Translations under genes and position numbers: made by a program
Assembly (NCBI GenBank): GCA_937873135.1
Contig: CALMVQ010000163.1
Location: forward strand, 23,033-87,032
Direction: 5' to 3'
Length of the DNA: 64,000 bases
Source of the DNA: an uncultured Scytonema sp.
GTDB taxonomy: Bacteria; Cyanobacteriota; Cyanobacteriia; Cyanobacteriales; Nostocaceae
Shown here: positions 1-9,483 of the stretch, piece after piece
Position numbering within the stretch: position 1 is the stretch's first letter
Layout: each line of letters begins with the position of its first letter
Notes under the pieces: model-generated
Told to the model about the DNA's origin: nothing
Database searches by the model: none
The model's input: the letters and a program-made list of their open reading frames with translations, nothing else

Positions 1-2058
1 GATCGCGATGGCTTCCAATAAACCATGCAAGTCATTCTGCATCAACACCAAGTCTGCAGTTTCACGGGCAATCTCGGAACCGTTGGCGAAGGATACGGAA
101 ACATCAGCATATGCTAAAGCTGGGGAATCATTGATCCCATCACCAACAAATGCAACTGTTTTGCCTTGTTCGTGCAATTGGCGAACCACCGTTGCTTTCT
201 GTTCTGGGAAAGCTTCTGCGTGGGTATGACTTGGGGGAATGCCTAGTTCAGTAGCAACAGAGCTAGCCGTGCGTTTGTTATCCCCGGTAAGCATGTGGAT
301 TTCCACACCTTCAACCGTCAATAGGGCTGTGATGACTTCGCGGCTTTCTTCTCTGAGTATGTCACTATATTTTATTTTACCTTGAATTTCACCATTAATT
401 GCAACATAAATTGCGGAAGAACGATCAGACTCAGTCGGATAATCCTGTTCAGAGTTTGAAACCGTACTATTCTGACGTACAAAGCGCTCGCTACCCACGT
501 AAACAGTCTGTCCGTCAATTTCTGCTTGGACTCCCAAACCCAGTTGATACTCCCACTTACCACGGGAAGGAATTTCTATGTTCTGTGCTTCCGCATAACG
601 GATCACTGCCTCTGCTACAGGGTGTGTCAAACGCTGTTCTGCGGCTGCCGCCAGTTCCAATACTCGCTGCGGTGACGTTGCCGGATTCAGACTTTCTACA
701 GCAATCACAGTCACTTCACCTTTGGTTAAGGTACCTGTTTTATCAAAGACGACAGTATCAACCTCTGCCAGTTTTTCCAATGCCCTGCCACTGCGAATCA
801 GAATTCCGTTTCGTGCTGCGTAAGTGAGTGCTGCTAACACTGTTGTTGGTACGGATACCCGAATACCTGTGGCAAAGTCAAGGGTGAGGACGCTAGCAGC
901 CCGTGATGGATTGCGGGTTACGGCAAATACTGCTCCTCCAAGTAGCAAAGTTGGCAAGACTGCCCTTTGAGCTATTTTTATGGCATAGTTCTCTATGCGG
1001 GTATCATGGACAGGTGCTTGCTGCATTAACTGAATGCTTTGTCCCGCACGCGTGTCGTTACCTGTGCGTTCTGCCAAAATATAAATCCGTCCTTCTCGCA
1101 CCAAAGTAGAGGCAAAAACTGGTTGTCCCTTTCTTTTTAAAACTGGCATGGATTCGCCAGTCAGTTTTTGCTCGTCCAGTAGCGCTTTACCTCGTAAAAT
1201 AGTACCGTCAACGGGAACTTGTTCGCCAGGGTAAACGATGACTGTATCCCCTCGTTGTACATCTTGAATGGGAATTTCCACCTTAGTGCCATTGCGTTCC
1301 ACCCAAACAAACTGCCCGAGAGAATTCAGTAAATCTAAAGTTTGGAGTTGAGAAGAACGCGCTGTGCGATCGCGAATATTATCGCCTATTTCAATCAACC
1401 CTAGCATCAATGACGGCGTGAGAAACTGACCTTGCAAGGTTGTTATGGCGATCGCCATAAAATCTAGAAAGTCAATATTTAGTGTTCGTTCGTCTCTAAT
1501 ACCTTCCCACGCTCGGAGCGCCACTGGTAATGCTGCAACAGCAATCGTTCCTGCCATTATAATTGGCGGAACGGAAAAGCCCAATGGTCCTCCTAACACT
1601 CCTAAAGTCAGCGCCACAACCGAAATTGGTAAGCCTGGCCATTTTTGCTCAGAATCAGTTGGCTTAAGTACAGATTGAGAGGGTTTGAGAACAATAACTT
1701 CACTTGCTGATTGAATCAGATGACTCAAGAGCGATCGCATCTCAGCATCCGAAATCTTGCTGACTTTATAAGCCACAGCCAAAGATGCAGCAGCAGGCTT
1801 TACACGCACGTCAATCGTCGAAGTATCAGCGTCTAGCAACACTTGGAGGCGTTGTGCATATTCGGGATCGTTACGCAAACGAGGTATGCCATACCTGATC
1901 CTTCCAGGAATTGCATGAACAATACTATGAACAACCAATGAAGGTGGGCAATGGTAGTAAGTACCGTCAGCTAAAGTAAATTTAGGATTCTGCTTCTTAC
2001 TAATACTTGAAACTAAATTTTGAGGCGGAGGGAGTTGCACCGCTGTTTCTTTTGCCAT
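1..2058 (-). CDS. Metal-type (P1B-like) P-type ATPase with N-terminal HMA-like domain, 3' end outside window
   Basis: An open frame runs from an ATG at 2058 to the window edge (686 codons), so the C-terminal end is missing. Residues about 38-95 form an HMA-like domain with the motif HAIPGRIR but no CxxC metal site. The catalytic core is intact: LTGES in the actuator domain, the phosphorylated Asp439 in DKTGTLT, MLTGDNKRT in the nucleotide-binding domain, and VGDGINDSPAL near the edge. In the membrane helix where P1B pumps carry Cys-Pro-Cys, about 42 residues before Asp439, this protein reads DFATGIRVS (Thr397-Gly398). The transported ion therefore cannot be predicted from the usual motif. It lies 67 bp downstream of two HMA-repeat genes on the same strand and is probably cotranscribed with them. 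Metal-type pump family is seen; substrate is unknown. Confidence 0.9.
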   Translation of the reverse strand, partial: MAKETAVQLPPPQNLVSSISKKQNPKFTLADGTYYHCPPSLVVHSIVHAIPGRIRYGIPRLRNDPEYAQRLQVLLDADTSTIDVRVKPAAASLAVAYKVSKISDAEMRSLLSHLIQSASEVIVLKPSQSVLKPTDSEQKWPGLPISVVALTLGVLGGPLGFSVPPIIMAGTIAVAALPVALRAWEGIRDERTLNIDFLDFMAIAITTLQGQFLTPSLMLGLIEIGDNIRDRTARSSQLQTLDLLNSLGQFVWVERNGTKVEIPIQDVQRGDTVIVYPGEQVPVDGTILRGKALLDEQKLTGESMPVLKRKGQPVFASTLVREGRIYILAERTGNDTRAGQSIQLMQQAPVHDTRIENYAIKIAQRAVLPTLLLGGAVFAVTRNPSRAASVLTLDFATGIRVSVPTTVLAALTYAARNGILIRSGRALEKLAEVDTVVFDKTGTLTKGEVTVIAVESLNPATSPQRVLELAAAAEQRLTHPVAEAVIRYAEAQNIEIPSRGKWEYQLGLGVQAEIDGQTVYVGSERFVRQNSTVSNSEQDYPTESDRSSAIYVAINGEIQGKIKYSDILREESREVITALLTVEGVEIHMLTGDNKRTASSVATELGIPPSHTHAEAFPEQKATVVRQLHEQGKTVAFVGDGINDSPALAYADVSVSFANGSEIARETADLVLMQNDLHGLLEAIAI

Positions 2059-2125
2059 TTTTTCCTGATATGTAGTTTTGTTATTGAAGCGAACTTTGCT
2101 TGATTATCGACACACTAATTACGAA

Positions 2126-2905
2126 CTATGTGAGTGATCCCGTTAGACAACTAGCAGATTGAATCAAACTATCTAAATACGACATTGGTATATTAAAGGT
2201 GTTTTTATATTGCTTTTGAGCATCCAGCATTAATCCAGTCTGATAGGTAATCACAATTGATGCTGCTGCGCTATTAACTCGCTCACTCGTCACTGCCGAA
2301 TCAGCTTTGAGTAATGCCTCCAAACTTTGGACATATTTTGGATCTGAGGCAATTCGTGGTATGCGAAACCTCACCCGCCCCGGCATGGCATGAGCAATGC
2401 TATACGCGACTTTTGCAGGTGGCTGCTGGCGCTCAATAGCTGGCTGACTTACAGAAGAAGACACAGGATTATTTTCCACTTCCACAATTTCAATCGCATT
2501 GTGAGTGCATACCTCTTCGTTCGTTGCTGACTGCAAGTTGACTTCAGTTAATGAATTCTCACGAATCTCACTGACTTGCTGAGTCACAACTTCTACTTCA
2601 CCTGCTCTTTGAATCAGATGAACCAAATGCGATCGCATATCGGCATCTGACATCACTCCCATTTTGTAGTTAACAACAATCGATCCCGCAGTTTTGTTAA
2701 TGAACTGACTCGTTACCCAATCTTTATGTGCAAGCAACTCCAACAAGCGTTGCTCGTAATCTGAATCTAAAGAAATTCTCGGTACGCAAAATCCGACTCG
2801 CCCAGGAAGTGCATGAGCGATACTATATACTACGCTTCTTGTCTGCGTTACAGTGACAATTTCTGTTCTGCCTGAATGCAGTGCTAGCAATGTTGAAACA
2901 GGCAT
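2126..2905 (-). CDS. Protein with two HMA-like (HMA2-type) domains
   Basis: A 259-residue protein without signal peptide or clear membrane helix. It holds two copies of the domain found at the N-terminus of the downstream P-type ATPase, at about residues 27-82 (YSIAHALPGRVGF) and 168-223 (YSIAHAMPGRVRFRIPRI), joined by a Ser/Gln/Glu-rich linker. The domains keep the beta-alpha-beta pattern of heavy-metal-associated domains but have no CxxC, so copper-chaperone-type binding is not expected. It lies 18 bp downstream of the next HMA gene and 67 bp upstream of the ATPase. A soluble partner or regulator of the pump is a reasonable inference; no function is known to me. Confidence 0.85.
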   Translation of the reverse strand: MPVSTLLALHSGRTEIVTVTQTRSVVYSIAHALPGRVGFCVPRISLDSDYEQRLLELLAHKDWVTSQFINKTAGSIVVNYKMGVMSDADMRSHLVHLIQRAGEVEVVTQQVSEIRENSLTEVNLQSATNEEVCTHNAIEIVEVENNPVSSSVSQPAIERQQPPAKVAYSIAHAMPGRVRFRIPRIASDPKYVQSLEALLKADSAVTSERVNSAAASIVITYQTGLMLDAQKQYKNTFNIPMSYLDSLIQSASCLTGSLT

Positions 2906-2923
2906 GATATCCTCCAGTACTTC

Positions 2924-4060
2924 TCAATCCGGAACAGGATCTAACGGAAAGTTTGCTATAAAGTCAAGAACGGCAGAAAGTGCAGGTGCTTTGAAGTCAA
3001 CCCATCTTCTTGTATCTGTTAATTCTTTGGGTTCATTGGGTTGACTTACCTTCTCGGCAAGCCTTTCTGCTGTTGTCGTCTGAATGGGAATTGTTTGTGG
3101 ACTCGTTTCATCAGCTAAGGAGAGCAAATTTACCCAATGGGATAAGGGGATCTGATCTAAATGATGGAGTATAGCGATGGAAGCCGCATCACAATTGACT
3201 CGCACACTAGTCACTTGAGGATCGATTTTGAGAAGCCGCTCCAATCTCCGCGCATAAGCTTGATCGCGAGATATCCGAGGTACGTTAAATCTAATTCGTC
3301 CTGGAATAGCATGAACAACGCTATATGCAATCTCTTCCGGCTTTATGAGTTCAGTACTATTCTTTTCATTCAGAATATTGACAGTAGCAGAAGAGGAGGA
3401 ACTATTCTCTACTGGTATTTTTCCCTTGCTGCTTTCCCGTTCAACATGAGATGACTTTGCATTTGATTGTGATGCGAAAAGAGGCTCAAAGCAATCTATG
3501 AATCTACGAGTCGCATCCGCTGTCAACATGTAAACAGGGATCGCTACCAAACCATTGATACCTAACCCTCCTGTCACTGCTAACCCCGTCATTAAGGGTA
3601 TCAGTGAAATTCCCTGTTCTTTCCAAAAATCTGTAGATTTCCATGCAGCAAAAGGATCAGTATGACTGGGTGATTGAGATGAATTCTCTTGATTCATGCC
3701 TGATTGCTGGAGTAACTCTAAAATCTGCACAGATGACAGCTTACTTTCATCAAACTTAACTACCAAATTGCCAGTTTGCTCATGGACGGAAACTTCCTTC
3801 ACCCCATCGTGCTGCCGTACAATTTCTGATATAGTCTTTATTACTGAGTCTGGACTACTTTCAGTAACACGGACACGTATGCGCCCAGTCATAGAATGGA
3901 CAATTTCCCACCTTCCAAGAGGCAGCTGCACTGTTGATTCTACAGGTGCACTGCTCATATTTTCACCAACTTCATTGCTGCACTCCTGATGGGAGATTAA
4001 GTCATCCGAGATTTGCAGCTTTGGACTTAATCTCTCAAGACTACTCATAGTTTTGGTCAT
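2924..4060 (-). CDS. HMA-like domain protein with central hydrophobic segment
   Basis: A 378-residue protein, first gene of the apparent three-gene unit ending in the P-type ATPase. A diverged HMA-like domain lies at residues 51-106 (WEIVHSMTGRIRVRV). A Gly/Leu/Ile-rich segment at about 151-180 could be one or two membrane passes. A typical copy of the domain lies at about 245-300 (YSVVHAIPGRIRFNVPRI). Neither copy has CxxC. A membrane segment between two HMA-like domains suggests tethering next to the pump. Start at 4060 (ATG) or four codons later is not resolved by a ribosome-binding site. Cyanobacterial genomes commonly annotate such proteins only as HMA2-domain proteins. Confidence 0.83.
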   Translation of the reverse strand: MTKTMSSLERLSPKLQISDDLISHQECSNEVGENMSSAPVESTVQLPLGRWEIVHSMTGRIRVRVTESSPDSVIKTISEIVRQHDGVKEVSVHEQTGNLVVKFDESKLSSVQILELLQQSGMNQENSSQSPSHTDPFAAWKSTDFWKEQGISLIPLMTGLAVTGGLGINGLVAIPVYMLTADATRRFIDCFEPLFASQSNAKSSHVERESSKGKIPVENSSSSSATVNILNEKNSTELIKPEEIAYSVVHAIPGRIRFNVPRISRDQAYARRLERLLKIDPQVTSVRVNCDAASIAILHHLDQIPLSHWVNLLSLADETSPQTIPIQTTTAERLAEKVSQPNEPKELTDTRRWVDFKAPALSAVLDFIANFPLDPVPD

Positions 4061-4149
4061 TTACCCGATAGCTAATATCCAGCCAAAAGGTTAACAATAG
4101 ATTAAATATAGCTTATAGTTTGTAGTAAACGATCTTTCTTTAGAGTTAT

Positions 4150-4692
4150 TTACACTTGAGTATTGTTTCCCATAAGTTTTTGGTACTCCTGCTCGGTGAT
4201 CAAGTCTAAAGTACTCTCTAACCGATCTAAAAAGACGACACCATCAAGATGGTCGTACTCATGTTGAAATATACGAGCTACGAAATTGGTAAATTCTTGC
4301 TTTTGAGACTTGCCGTGACGGTCAGTATACTCGACTTCCACCGCCTGATATCTTGGCACCAACCCCCTAATCCCCGGAATACTCAAACAACCCTCCCAAT
4401 CTTTAACAACTTCAGTGGAATGTCCGAGGATTCTGGGATTAATGATGGCAGTCGGTTCCATTTCCGGTGCTTTAGGATACCTGGCATTAGGACGAGAGGC
4501 AACAATGAACAAACGACTTGCGTTTGCTACTTGAGGTGCAGCAATGCCTACACCATTAGCGTTGGTAACTGTTACAGTTAAATCGTCGATGAGTTTTTGA
4601 ATACGATCATCTTGAATATTCTCAACCAAGGACGCTTTTTGACGCAGGACTGGATTGCCTAATTCAATAATAGTTAGTATTTCTGCCGCCAT
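4150..4692 (-). CDS. def: Peptide deformylase
   Basis: Removes the formyl group from the N-terminal formyl-methionine of nascent proteins; a cytoplasmic metalloenzyme. All three signature motifs are present in order: GVGIAAPQ, EGCLS (metal-binding Cys) and HEYDH (two metal-binding His and the catalytic Glu). The chosen ATG at 4692 (MAAEILTI) has a GGGGGAG ribosome-binding site seven bases upstream; an in-frame start 14 codons earlier lacks one and would add a non-conserved extension. Length of 180 residues is normal. Convergent with nothing; the HtrA-type protease gene ends 26 bp or so upstream on the same strand. Confidence 0.96.
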   Translation of the reverse strand: MAAEILTIIELGNPVLRQKASLVENIQDDRIQKLIDDLTVTVTNANGVGIAAPQVANASRLFIVASRPNARYPKAPEMEPTAIINPRILGHSTEVVKDWEGCLSIPGIRGLVPRYQAVEVEYTDRHGKSQKQEFTNFVARIFQHEYDHLDGVVFLDRLESTLDLITEQEYQKLMGNNTQV

Positions 4693-4759
4693 ATAAACTC
4701 CCCCTTGTCTCCGTACTAGTTTAAAAAATAACAAACTTTATACACTAAAAGTGCAGCTT

Positions 4760-5998
4760 TTACACTCTCCTTGGCAAAGGTGCTGGTTTAATTTCAAGTG
4801 GTATATTTTGCCCCTTACGTTGCACTTGTAATTGTAAAGAAACACCTATCTGACTCTTTTCGATGAGCTTTTGCACTTCTTCTTTCGTAGTGACAGGCTG
4901 GTTGTTAATGCTTTGAAGCACATCACCTGCTTTGAGTCCGGCTTTATCAGCTGGACTACCAGGTACAACATCAATTAATAAAACTCCCTTATCTGCTGTG
5001 AGATTAAGATCAAGTTTACTCTTGATTCTTTCCTTAATTTCTGGCGTCAGCGTTACCATCCGAACACCTAAATAAGGATGATCGACTTTGCCGTTAGTAA
5101 TGAGTTCTTGAGCTATCCGCTGGGCACTATTAATGGGAATGGCAAATCCTAAACCTTGAGCACCTTGGATAATAGCTGTATTCATCGCAATCACTTCACC
5201 GCGAGAATTGAGCAATGGACCCCCAGAGTTACCGGGGTTAATTGCAGCATCTGTCTGAATGTAATCAACACGTTTGTCATCACTAGCACCAATATCACGA
5301 CCAGATCGATCTGTGGCACTAACGATTCCAGAAGTCACGGTATTGTTTAGACCTAAAGGATTACCGATCGCAATGACTGCTTCTCCTGGTTGTATAGCAT
5401 CAGAATTACCCAAAGCTATGATGGGTAAGTTGTTAGCATCAATTTTAACAACAGCAACATCTGTTACCGGATCTTCTCCCTGGACTTTTCCATTAAAAGT
5501 CCGACCATCTTTCAGTTTTACGGTCACAACATCAGCACCGTCTACCACATGGGAATTTGTTAATATCTGACCGTTAGCGTTGATAATAAATCCAGATCCG
5601 CTTCCTTTTTCTACGCGCTGTTGGGATTGTAATGGCGATCTGTTTCCGTAAAATCGCCCCAGAAATGGATCTCCAGATTCATCGGGAATTTGAGAAGTTA
5701 CTGTTCTGGTAGAATCAATACGCACTACAGCAGGTCCTACCTCTTTAACTACCGTGACTACAAAATTAGAATCTTTATTGGACAATGCAATAGCTGGAGA
5801 CGGGACACTTTCTGGATTTTTTTGAGTTAAATTTTGGCTTTGATTTTGAGCATCGGTTCTGTTTGTCCCCAGGGTATTAGCAGCTATTGAGCAACCTCCA
5901 AGACAGACCATTGCTAGTCCACTCAGTATCATGTTAAACATAGAAGCACTGAGGAAATTCCTGGTATTGGTCTCTGGCTCAAAGTCTGTTATCTTCAT
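4760..5998 (-). CDS. HtrA/Deg-type serine protease, predicted lipoprotein
   Basis: A 412-residue S1C-family periplasmic quality-control protease (HhoA/HhoB/HtrA group of cyanobacteria). Residues 20-36 form a hydrophobic signal ending in a lipobox-like CLGGC, so Cys36 is probably lipidated. The trypsin-like triad is His150 (TNSHVVDGADVV), Asp180 (DPVTDVAVVKI) and Ser258 (NPGNSGGPLLN). One PDZ domain spans about 308-405. The strand and spacing allow cotranscription with def. Which of the three cyanobacterial Deg paralogues it is cannot be decided from motifs alone. Confidence 0.95.
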   Translation of the reverse strand: MKITDFEPETNTRNFLSASMFNMILSGLAMVCLGGCSIAANTLGTNRTDAQNQSQNLTQKNPESVPSPAIALSNKDSNFVVTVVKEVGPAVVRIDSTRTVTSQIPDESGDPFLGRFYGNRSPLQSQQRVEKGSGSGFIINANGQILTNSHVVDGADVVTVKLKDGRTFNGKVQGEDPVTDVAVVKIDANNLPIIALGNSDAIQPGEAVIAIGNPLGLNNTVTSGIVSATDRSGRDIGASDDKRVDYIQTDAAINPGNSGGPLLNSRGEVIAMNTAIIQGAQGLGFAIPINSAQRIAQELITNGKVDHPYLGVRMVTLTPEIKERIKSKLDLNLTADKGVLLIDVVPGSPADKAGLKAGDVLQSINNQPVTTKEEVQKLIEKSQIGVSLQLQVQRKGQNIPLEIKPAPLPRRV

Positions 5999-6166
5999 GT
6001 GCTTTTGTTTCTCCTTAATATAAATCTACAGGGGATAAGATCTAGTCTACTGGGGGAATAAAAATGATGACACCTGAAAAGGTTGTTTCCGGTTGAGTCC
6101 TTAGTCTGCTAGATTGGTGCTTTTACATCCTCTATTGTGACGATTGCTAGCATTGGTGGTAGATAT

Positions 6167-7552
6167 ATGGAAATACCCATCGAAAGTCTGTGGAGTCAAG
6201 TCCTAGAGCGTTTGCAGCTAGAGCTATCCCGTCCCACCTTTGAGACTTGGATTAAGACGGCTAGTGCGGAACGCTTGGAAAATAATTGCTTGGTCATTTG
6301 TACTCCTAACCCCTTTGCACGTAATTGGTTACAGAAATATTACATAAAAACCCTTGCTAATGTAGTGCAAGATATTGTTGGTCATCCTGTAGAAATACAT
6401 ATAACTGTTGCTAAAGGTGAGGAATCTCATTTGCCGGAAAGAGAGGTTTCTTGGGATATACCAGAGCAAACGACTCCTGCTGAAAATGTTTCTAAAAAAC
6501 GCTCGAAAACAACTGATTTAAATCTAAAGTATGTATTCTCCCGATTCGTGGTGGGTGCGAACAACCGTATGGCTCACGCTGCTGCTTTAGCAGTTGCAGA
6601 ATATCCGGGAAGAGAATTTAATCCCTTATTTTTGTGCGGCGGTGTTGGCTTGGGGAAAACTCATCTTATGCAAGCGATCGGTCATTATCGCTTGGAGATC
6701 AGCTCTGATGCCAAAATATTTTATGTCTCTACTGAGCAGTTTACCAACGACTTAATCACTGCTATTCGCAAAGATAGTATGCAAAGCTTTCGAGAACATT
6801 ACCGTGCGGCTGATGTGCTTTTAGTAGACGACATTCAATTTATCGAAGGCAAGGAATACACGCAAGAAGAATTTTTTCATACTTTTAATACGTTACATGA
6901 AGCAGGCAAGCAAGTCGTATTAGCTTCGGATCGTCCTCCCAACCAGATTCCCCGGTTGCAAGAACGTCTGTGTTCTCGTTTTTCGATGGGTTTAATTGCT
7001 GATATTCAAACACCTGATTTGGAAACGAGAATGGCTATTCTTCAGAAGAAAGCCGAATACGAGAATATTCGTTTACCTAGAGATGTGATTGAGTATATTG
7101 CATCTAATTATACTTCTAATATTCGAGAGTTAGAAGGAGCGTTAATCCGAGCGCTCGCCTATATCTCAATTTGGGGTTTGTCTATGAGTGTAGAAAATAT
7201 AGCACCAGTTTTAGAACCACCTAAAGAAAAGATAGAAGCAACCCCCGAAATGATTTTGAGAATTATATCTGATGTGTTTGATATTTCAATTGAAGATCTT
7301 AAAAGCAATTCCCGTCGCCGGGAAATTAGCTGGGCGCGTCAAATTGGAATGTACCTCATGCGTCAGCATACGGATTTGAGTTTACCTAGAATTGGAGAAG
7401 AATTTGGTGGTAAAGATCATACGACGGTGATTTATAGCTGTGAAAAAATAACTCAACTACAAGCAACCGATCAAGGCTTGGTACATACACTCCGCCAACT
7501 AAGCGATCAAATCAAAGTAACCAGCATCAGCCGTCCAAAAAAATTATACTGA
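6167..7552 (+). CDS. dnaA: Chromosomal replication initiator DnaA
   Basis: AAA+ initiator that binds DnaA boxes and opens oriC. From the ATG at 6167 it has 461 residues. Domain I starts [17 protein letters not shown]; the AAA+ domain has Walker A GGVGLGKT (about 158-165) and Walker B LLVDDIQF (about 218-225); domain IV ends with the DNA-binding signature [19 protein letters not shown] ten codons earlier is in frame, but the ATG matches the conserved cyanobacterial N-terminus and has GGTGGTAG upstream. oriC and dnaN follow directly, the classical dnaA-oriC-dnaN arrangement. Confidence 0.98.
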   Translation: MEIPIESLWSQVLERLQLELSRPTFETWIKTASAERLENNCLVICTPNPFARNWLQKYYIKTLANVVQDIVGHPVEIHITVAKGEESHLPEREVSWDIPEQTTPAENVSKKRSKTTDLNLKYVFSRFVVGANNRMAHAAALAVAEYPGREFNPLFLCGGVGLGKTHLMQAIGHYRLEISSDAKIFYVSTEQFTNDLITAIRKDSMQSFREHYRAADVLLVDDIQFIEGKEYTQEEFFHTFNTLHEAGKQVVLASDRPPNQIPRLQERLCSRFSMGLIADIQTPDLETRMAILQKKAEYENIRLPRDVIEYIASNYTSNIRELEGALIRALAYISIWGLSMSVENIAPVLEPPKEKIEATPEMILRIISDVFDISIEDLKSNSRRREISWARQIGMYLMRQHTDLSLPRIGEEFGGKDHTTVIYSCEKITQLQATDQGLVHTLRQLSDQIKVTSISRPKKLY

Positions 7553-7763
7553 TAGTCATTCGAGTCTTGGTACGTTCGGAAAGTTGCTATTCTTCATTTA
7601 AAATGTGTGGTCAACTTACAAAGTACCGGATACACGGACTATCCCCACTTCTGAAATACTCATAATTCAGTTCTCTACCCTCCATTTCCCACTCTTCAGC
7701 ACAATATCTTTCCTTCTAAAATTAATGTTAAATGAACTATAAAAACTTATTAAGAAAAAATTA

Positions 7764-8005
7764 CCTTGTGGAAAAATCACAGGCTTCTGTGGAAAACTAT
7801 CATTTATTCTGTGGAAAAACTTATATAAACTGTGGAAAATTTAAATAGGTATAACTACTCTGTGGATAAACACCCCCAATTTTTCCACAAGTTTTCCACA
7901 GGCATAAATTGCAAAATATATTAGCTTGAAAAGCTTATGCTAGTTTTTCCACAGTTTCCACAGCTACTACTATTACTATTGAAATAATATTATTAATATT
8001 AGTAG
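7764..8005. other. oriC: Chromosomal origin of replication (oriC)
   Basis: The 557-bp dnaA-dnaN intergenic region holds a cluster of nine DnaA boxes. Forward TGTGGAAAA or TGTGGATAA sites begin at 7767, 7788, 7810, 7831 and 7861; reverse TTTTCCACA sites begin at 7881, 7892 and 7945, with a one-mismatch copy at 7954. Spacing of the first four is about 21 bp, two helical turns. Directly after the last box lies a DnaA-trio tract, then a very AT-rich stretch to about 8002. Parts flanking the cluster (7553-7763 and 8006-8109) show no further recognisable element apart from the dnaN upstream region. Confidence 0.95.
7964..7981. promoter_or_regulatory. DnaA-trio basal unwinding element
   Basis: Immediately after the DnaA box at 7954-7962 the plus strand reads CTA-CTA-CTA-TTA-CTA, that is 3'-GAT-GAT-GAT-AAT-GAT-5' on the complement. 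This is the repeated trinucleotide that DnaA uses to load on single strands in the Bacillus subtilis origin. Only one base separates box and trios, and an AT-rich stretch follows. Position, polarity and spacing all fit a basal unwinding element. Confidence 0.85.
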
Positions 8006-8109
8006 TCAAGCAAAGTTCACAGGTCACAAGGCTCAAGAAATTCCCTGCCTGACTCCTCATTTATCAACAACAGTGCTACTATATCGAACACACAGGCTGA
8101 ATCTAAAGC

Positions 8110-9276
8110 ATGAAATTAGTTTGCACCCAAAGCGACCTCAGTACTAACCTCTCACTTACCAGCCGTGCCGTACCTTCACGCCCGACTCATCCGGTACTTG
8201 CTAACGTGCTGCTACAAGCTGATGCTGAAACTAACCAGGTGAGCTTAACCGGCTTCGATCTCAGTTTGGGTATCCGTACCAGTTTGAATGCTGAAGTCAT
8301 ACAAGGGGGAGCGATCGCCATTCCTGCCAAGCTGCTCAATGATATTACTTCTCGTCTTTCAGAGGGAGAAATCACTTTGGAGGATGAATCTGCTGATTCA
8401 AATACTCCAAGCAGCGAAGGTTTAATTGTCACACTTACTTCAAAAAGTGGTCGCTATCAAGTCAGAGCAATGGGAGGCGAAGAGTTTCCAGAGCTCCCCT
8501 TAATTGAAAATACACAAGCGACACAGCTTCAGGTTACGGCACTCATTGAGGGATTGCGCGGTTCCCTATTTGCTACCAGCCCTGATGAAACCAAGCAAGT
8601 CCTTACCGGAGTGCATTTAACAGTTGAGCAAGACAGCTTGGAATTTGCAGCTACTGACGGACATCGCTTAGCAGTTGTACAAACTACCAACGAAAGTCCA
8701 GAAACTGGTTACGAAGGAAAGCTAGAAGTCACATTACCAGCTAGAACCTTGCGGGAATTAGAGCGAATGTTGGCTCATAACAGTTCTCAAGAAGAACTTG
8801 TCGCCTTGTATTTCGATCAAGGTCAAGTTGTTTTTGAATGGCAGAACCAACGTTTGACAAGCCGCACGTTAGAAGGTCCTTATCCTGCTTACTCAATGCT
8901 GATCCCCCGCCAATTTCAGAGAGAACTCACTCTGGATAGAAAACAATTTTTGAGTGCGTTGGAAAGAATTGCTGTATTAGCTGACCAAAAAAATAATATT
9001 GTTAAGCTGAGCTTAGACAATGCAGCACAAGGAATTACCTTGTCTTGTGAATCTCAAGATGTAGGTAGCGCTATGGAGTCAATGGCAGCACAGATATCTG
9101 GAGAAGATATAGATATTGCTTTTAATATCAAATATTTAATGGAAGGGATAAAAGCTTTGCCATCTTCCGAAATTCAAATGCAACTGAACACCAATTTAAC
9201 TCCAGTGATTTTCACACCCTTAGGTGGTTTGAAAATGACCTACTTAGCTATGCCAGTGCAACTTAGAGGTGTATAG
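8110..9276 (+). CDS. dnaN: DNA polymerase III beta subunit (sliding clamp)
   Basis: Ring-shaped processivity clamp of the replicative polymerase. The 388-residue length and three-fold repeated clamp architecture fit the family: it starts MKLVCTQSDLSTNLSLTSRAV, has the typical TDGHRLAVV motif in the middle domain, and ends in GGLKMTYLAMPVQLR, close to the family's usual MPMRL-type C-terminus. It follows oriC, as in most bacteria with a dnaA-dnaN order. Start is the first ATG after the origin. Confidence 0.98.
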   Translation: MKLVCTQSDLSTNLSLTSRAVPSRPTHPVLANVLLQADAETNQVSLTGFDLSLGIRTSLNAEVIQGGAIAIPAKLLNDITSRLSEGEITLEDESADSNTPSSEGLIVTLTSKSGRYQVRAMGGEEFPELPLIENTQATQLQVTALIEGLRGSLFATSPDETKQVLTGVHLTVEQDSLEFAATDGHRLAVVQTTNESPETGYEGKLEVTLPARTLRELERMLAHNSSQEELVALYFDQGQVVFEWQNQRLTSRTLEGPYPAYSMLIPRQFQRELTLDRKQFLSALERIAVLADQKNNIVKLSLDNAAQGITLSCESQDVGSAMESMAAQISGEDIDIAFNIKYLMEGIKALPSSEIQMQLNTNLTPVIFTPLGGLKMTYLAMPVQLRGV

Positions 9277-9411
9277 AACTACTCTTCACGATTAACTAAA
9301 GCGGATTGATTTATCAAATTGCTAATTACTGCTGCGTTGGAATTTCTATCCACAATTCTGTTCCTACATCTTGCTGTGTATCACATCTAAAAACGAATGA
9401 GAGTGCATCTA

Positions 9412-9483
9412 CAGGGAAACCCCTTGGAACGAGCTTCAAGGAGTTTCCCTGCGCTCTTGCCAAGTTTTTATCAGCAAGAGCGC
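9412..9483. terminator. Two adjacent hairpins between convergent dnaN and ArsA genes
   Basis: The 254-bp gap between dnaN and the convergent ArsA-type gene contains two stem-loops back to back. The first pairs 9412-9420 with 9443-9451 (nine perfect pairs) and continues with CCTTG/CAAGG after one mismatch. The second pairs 9451-9460 with 9474-9483 (ten perfect pairs, 13-nt loop). Neither is followed by a T-run on either strand, so they are not classical intrinsic terminators, but position suggests a bidirectional transcription barrier or a palindromic repeat. Open frames in this gap look spurious. Confidence 0.5.
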
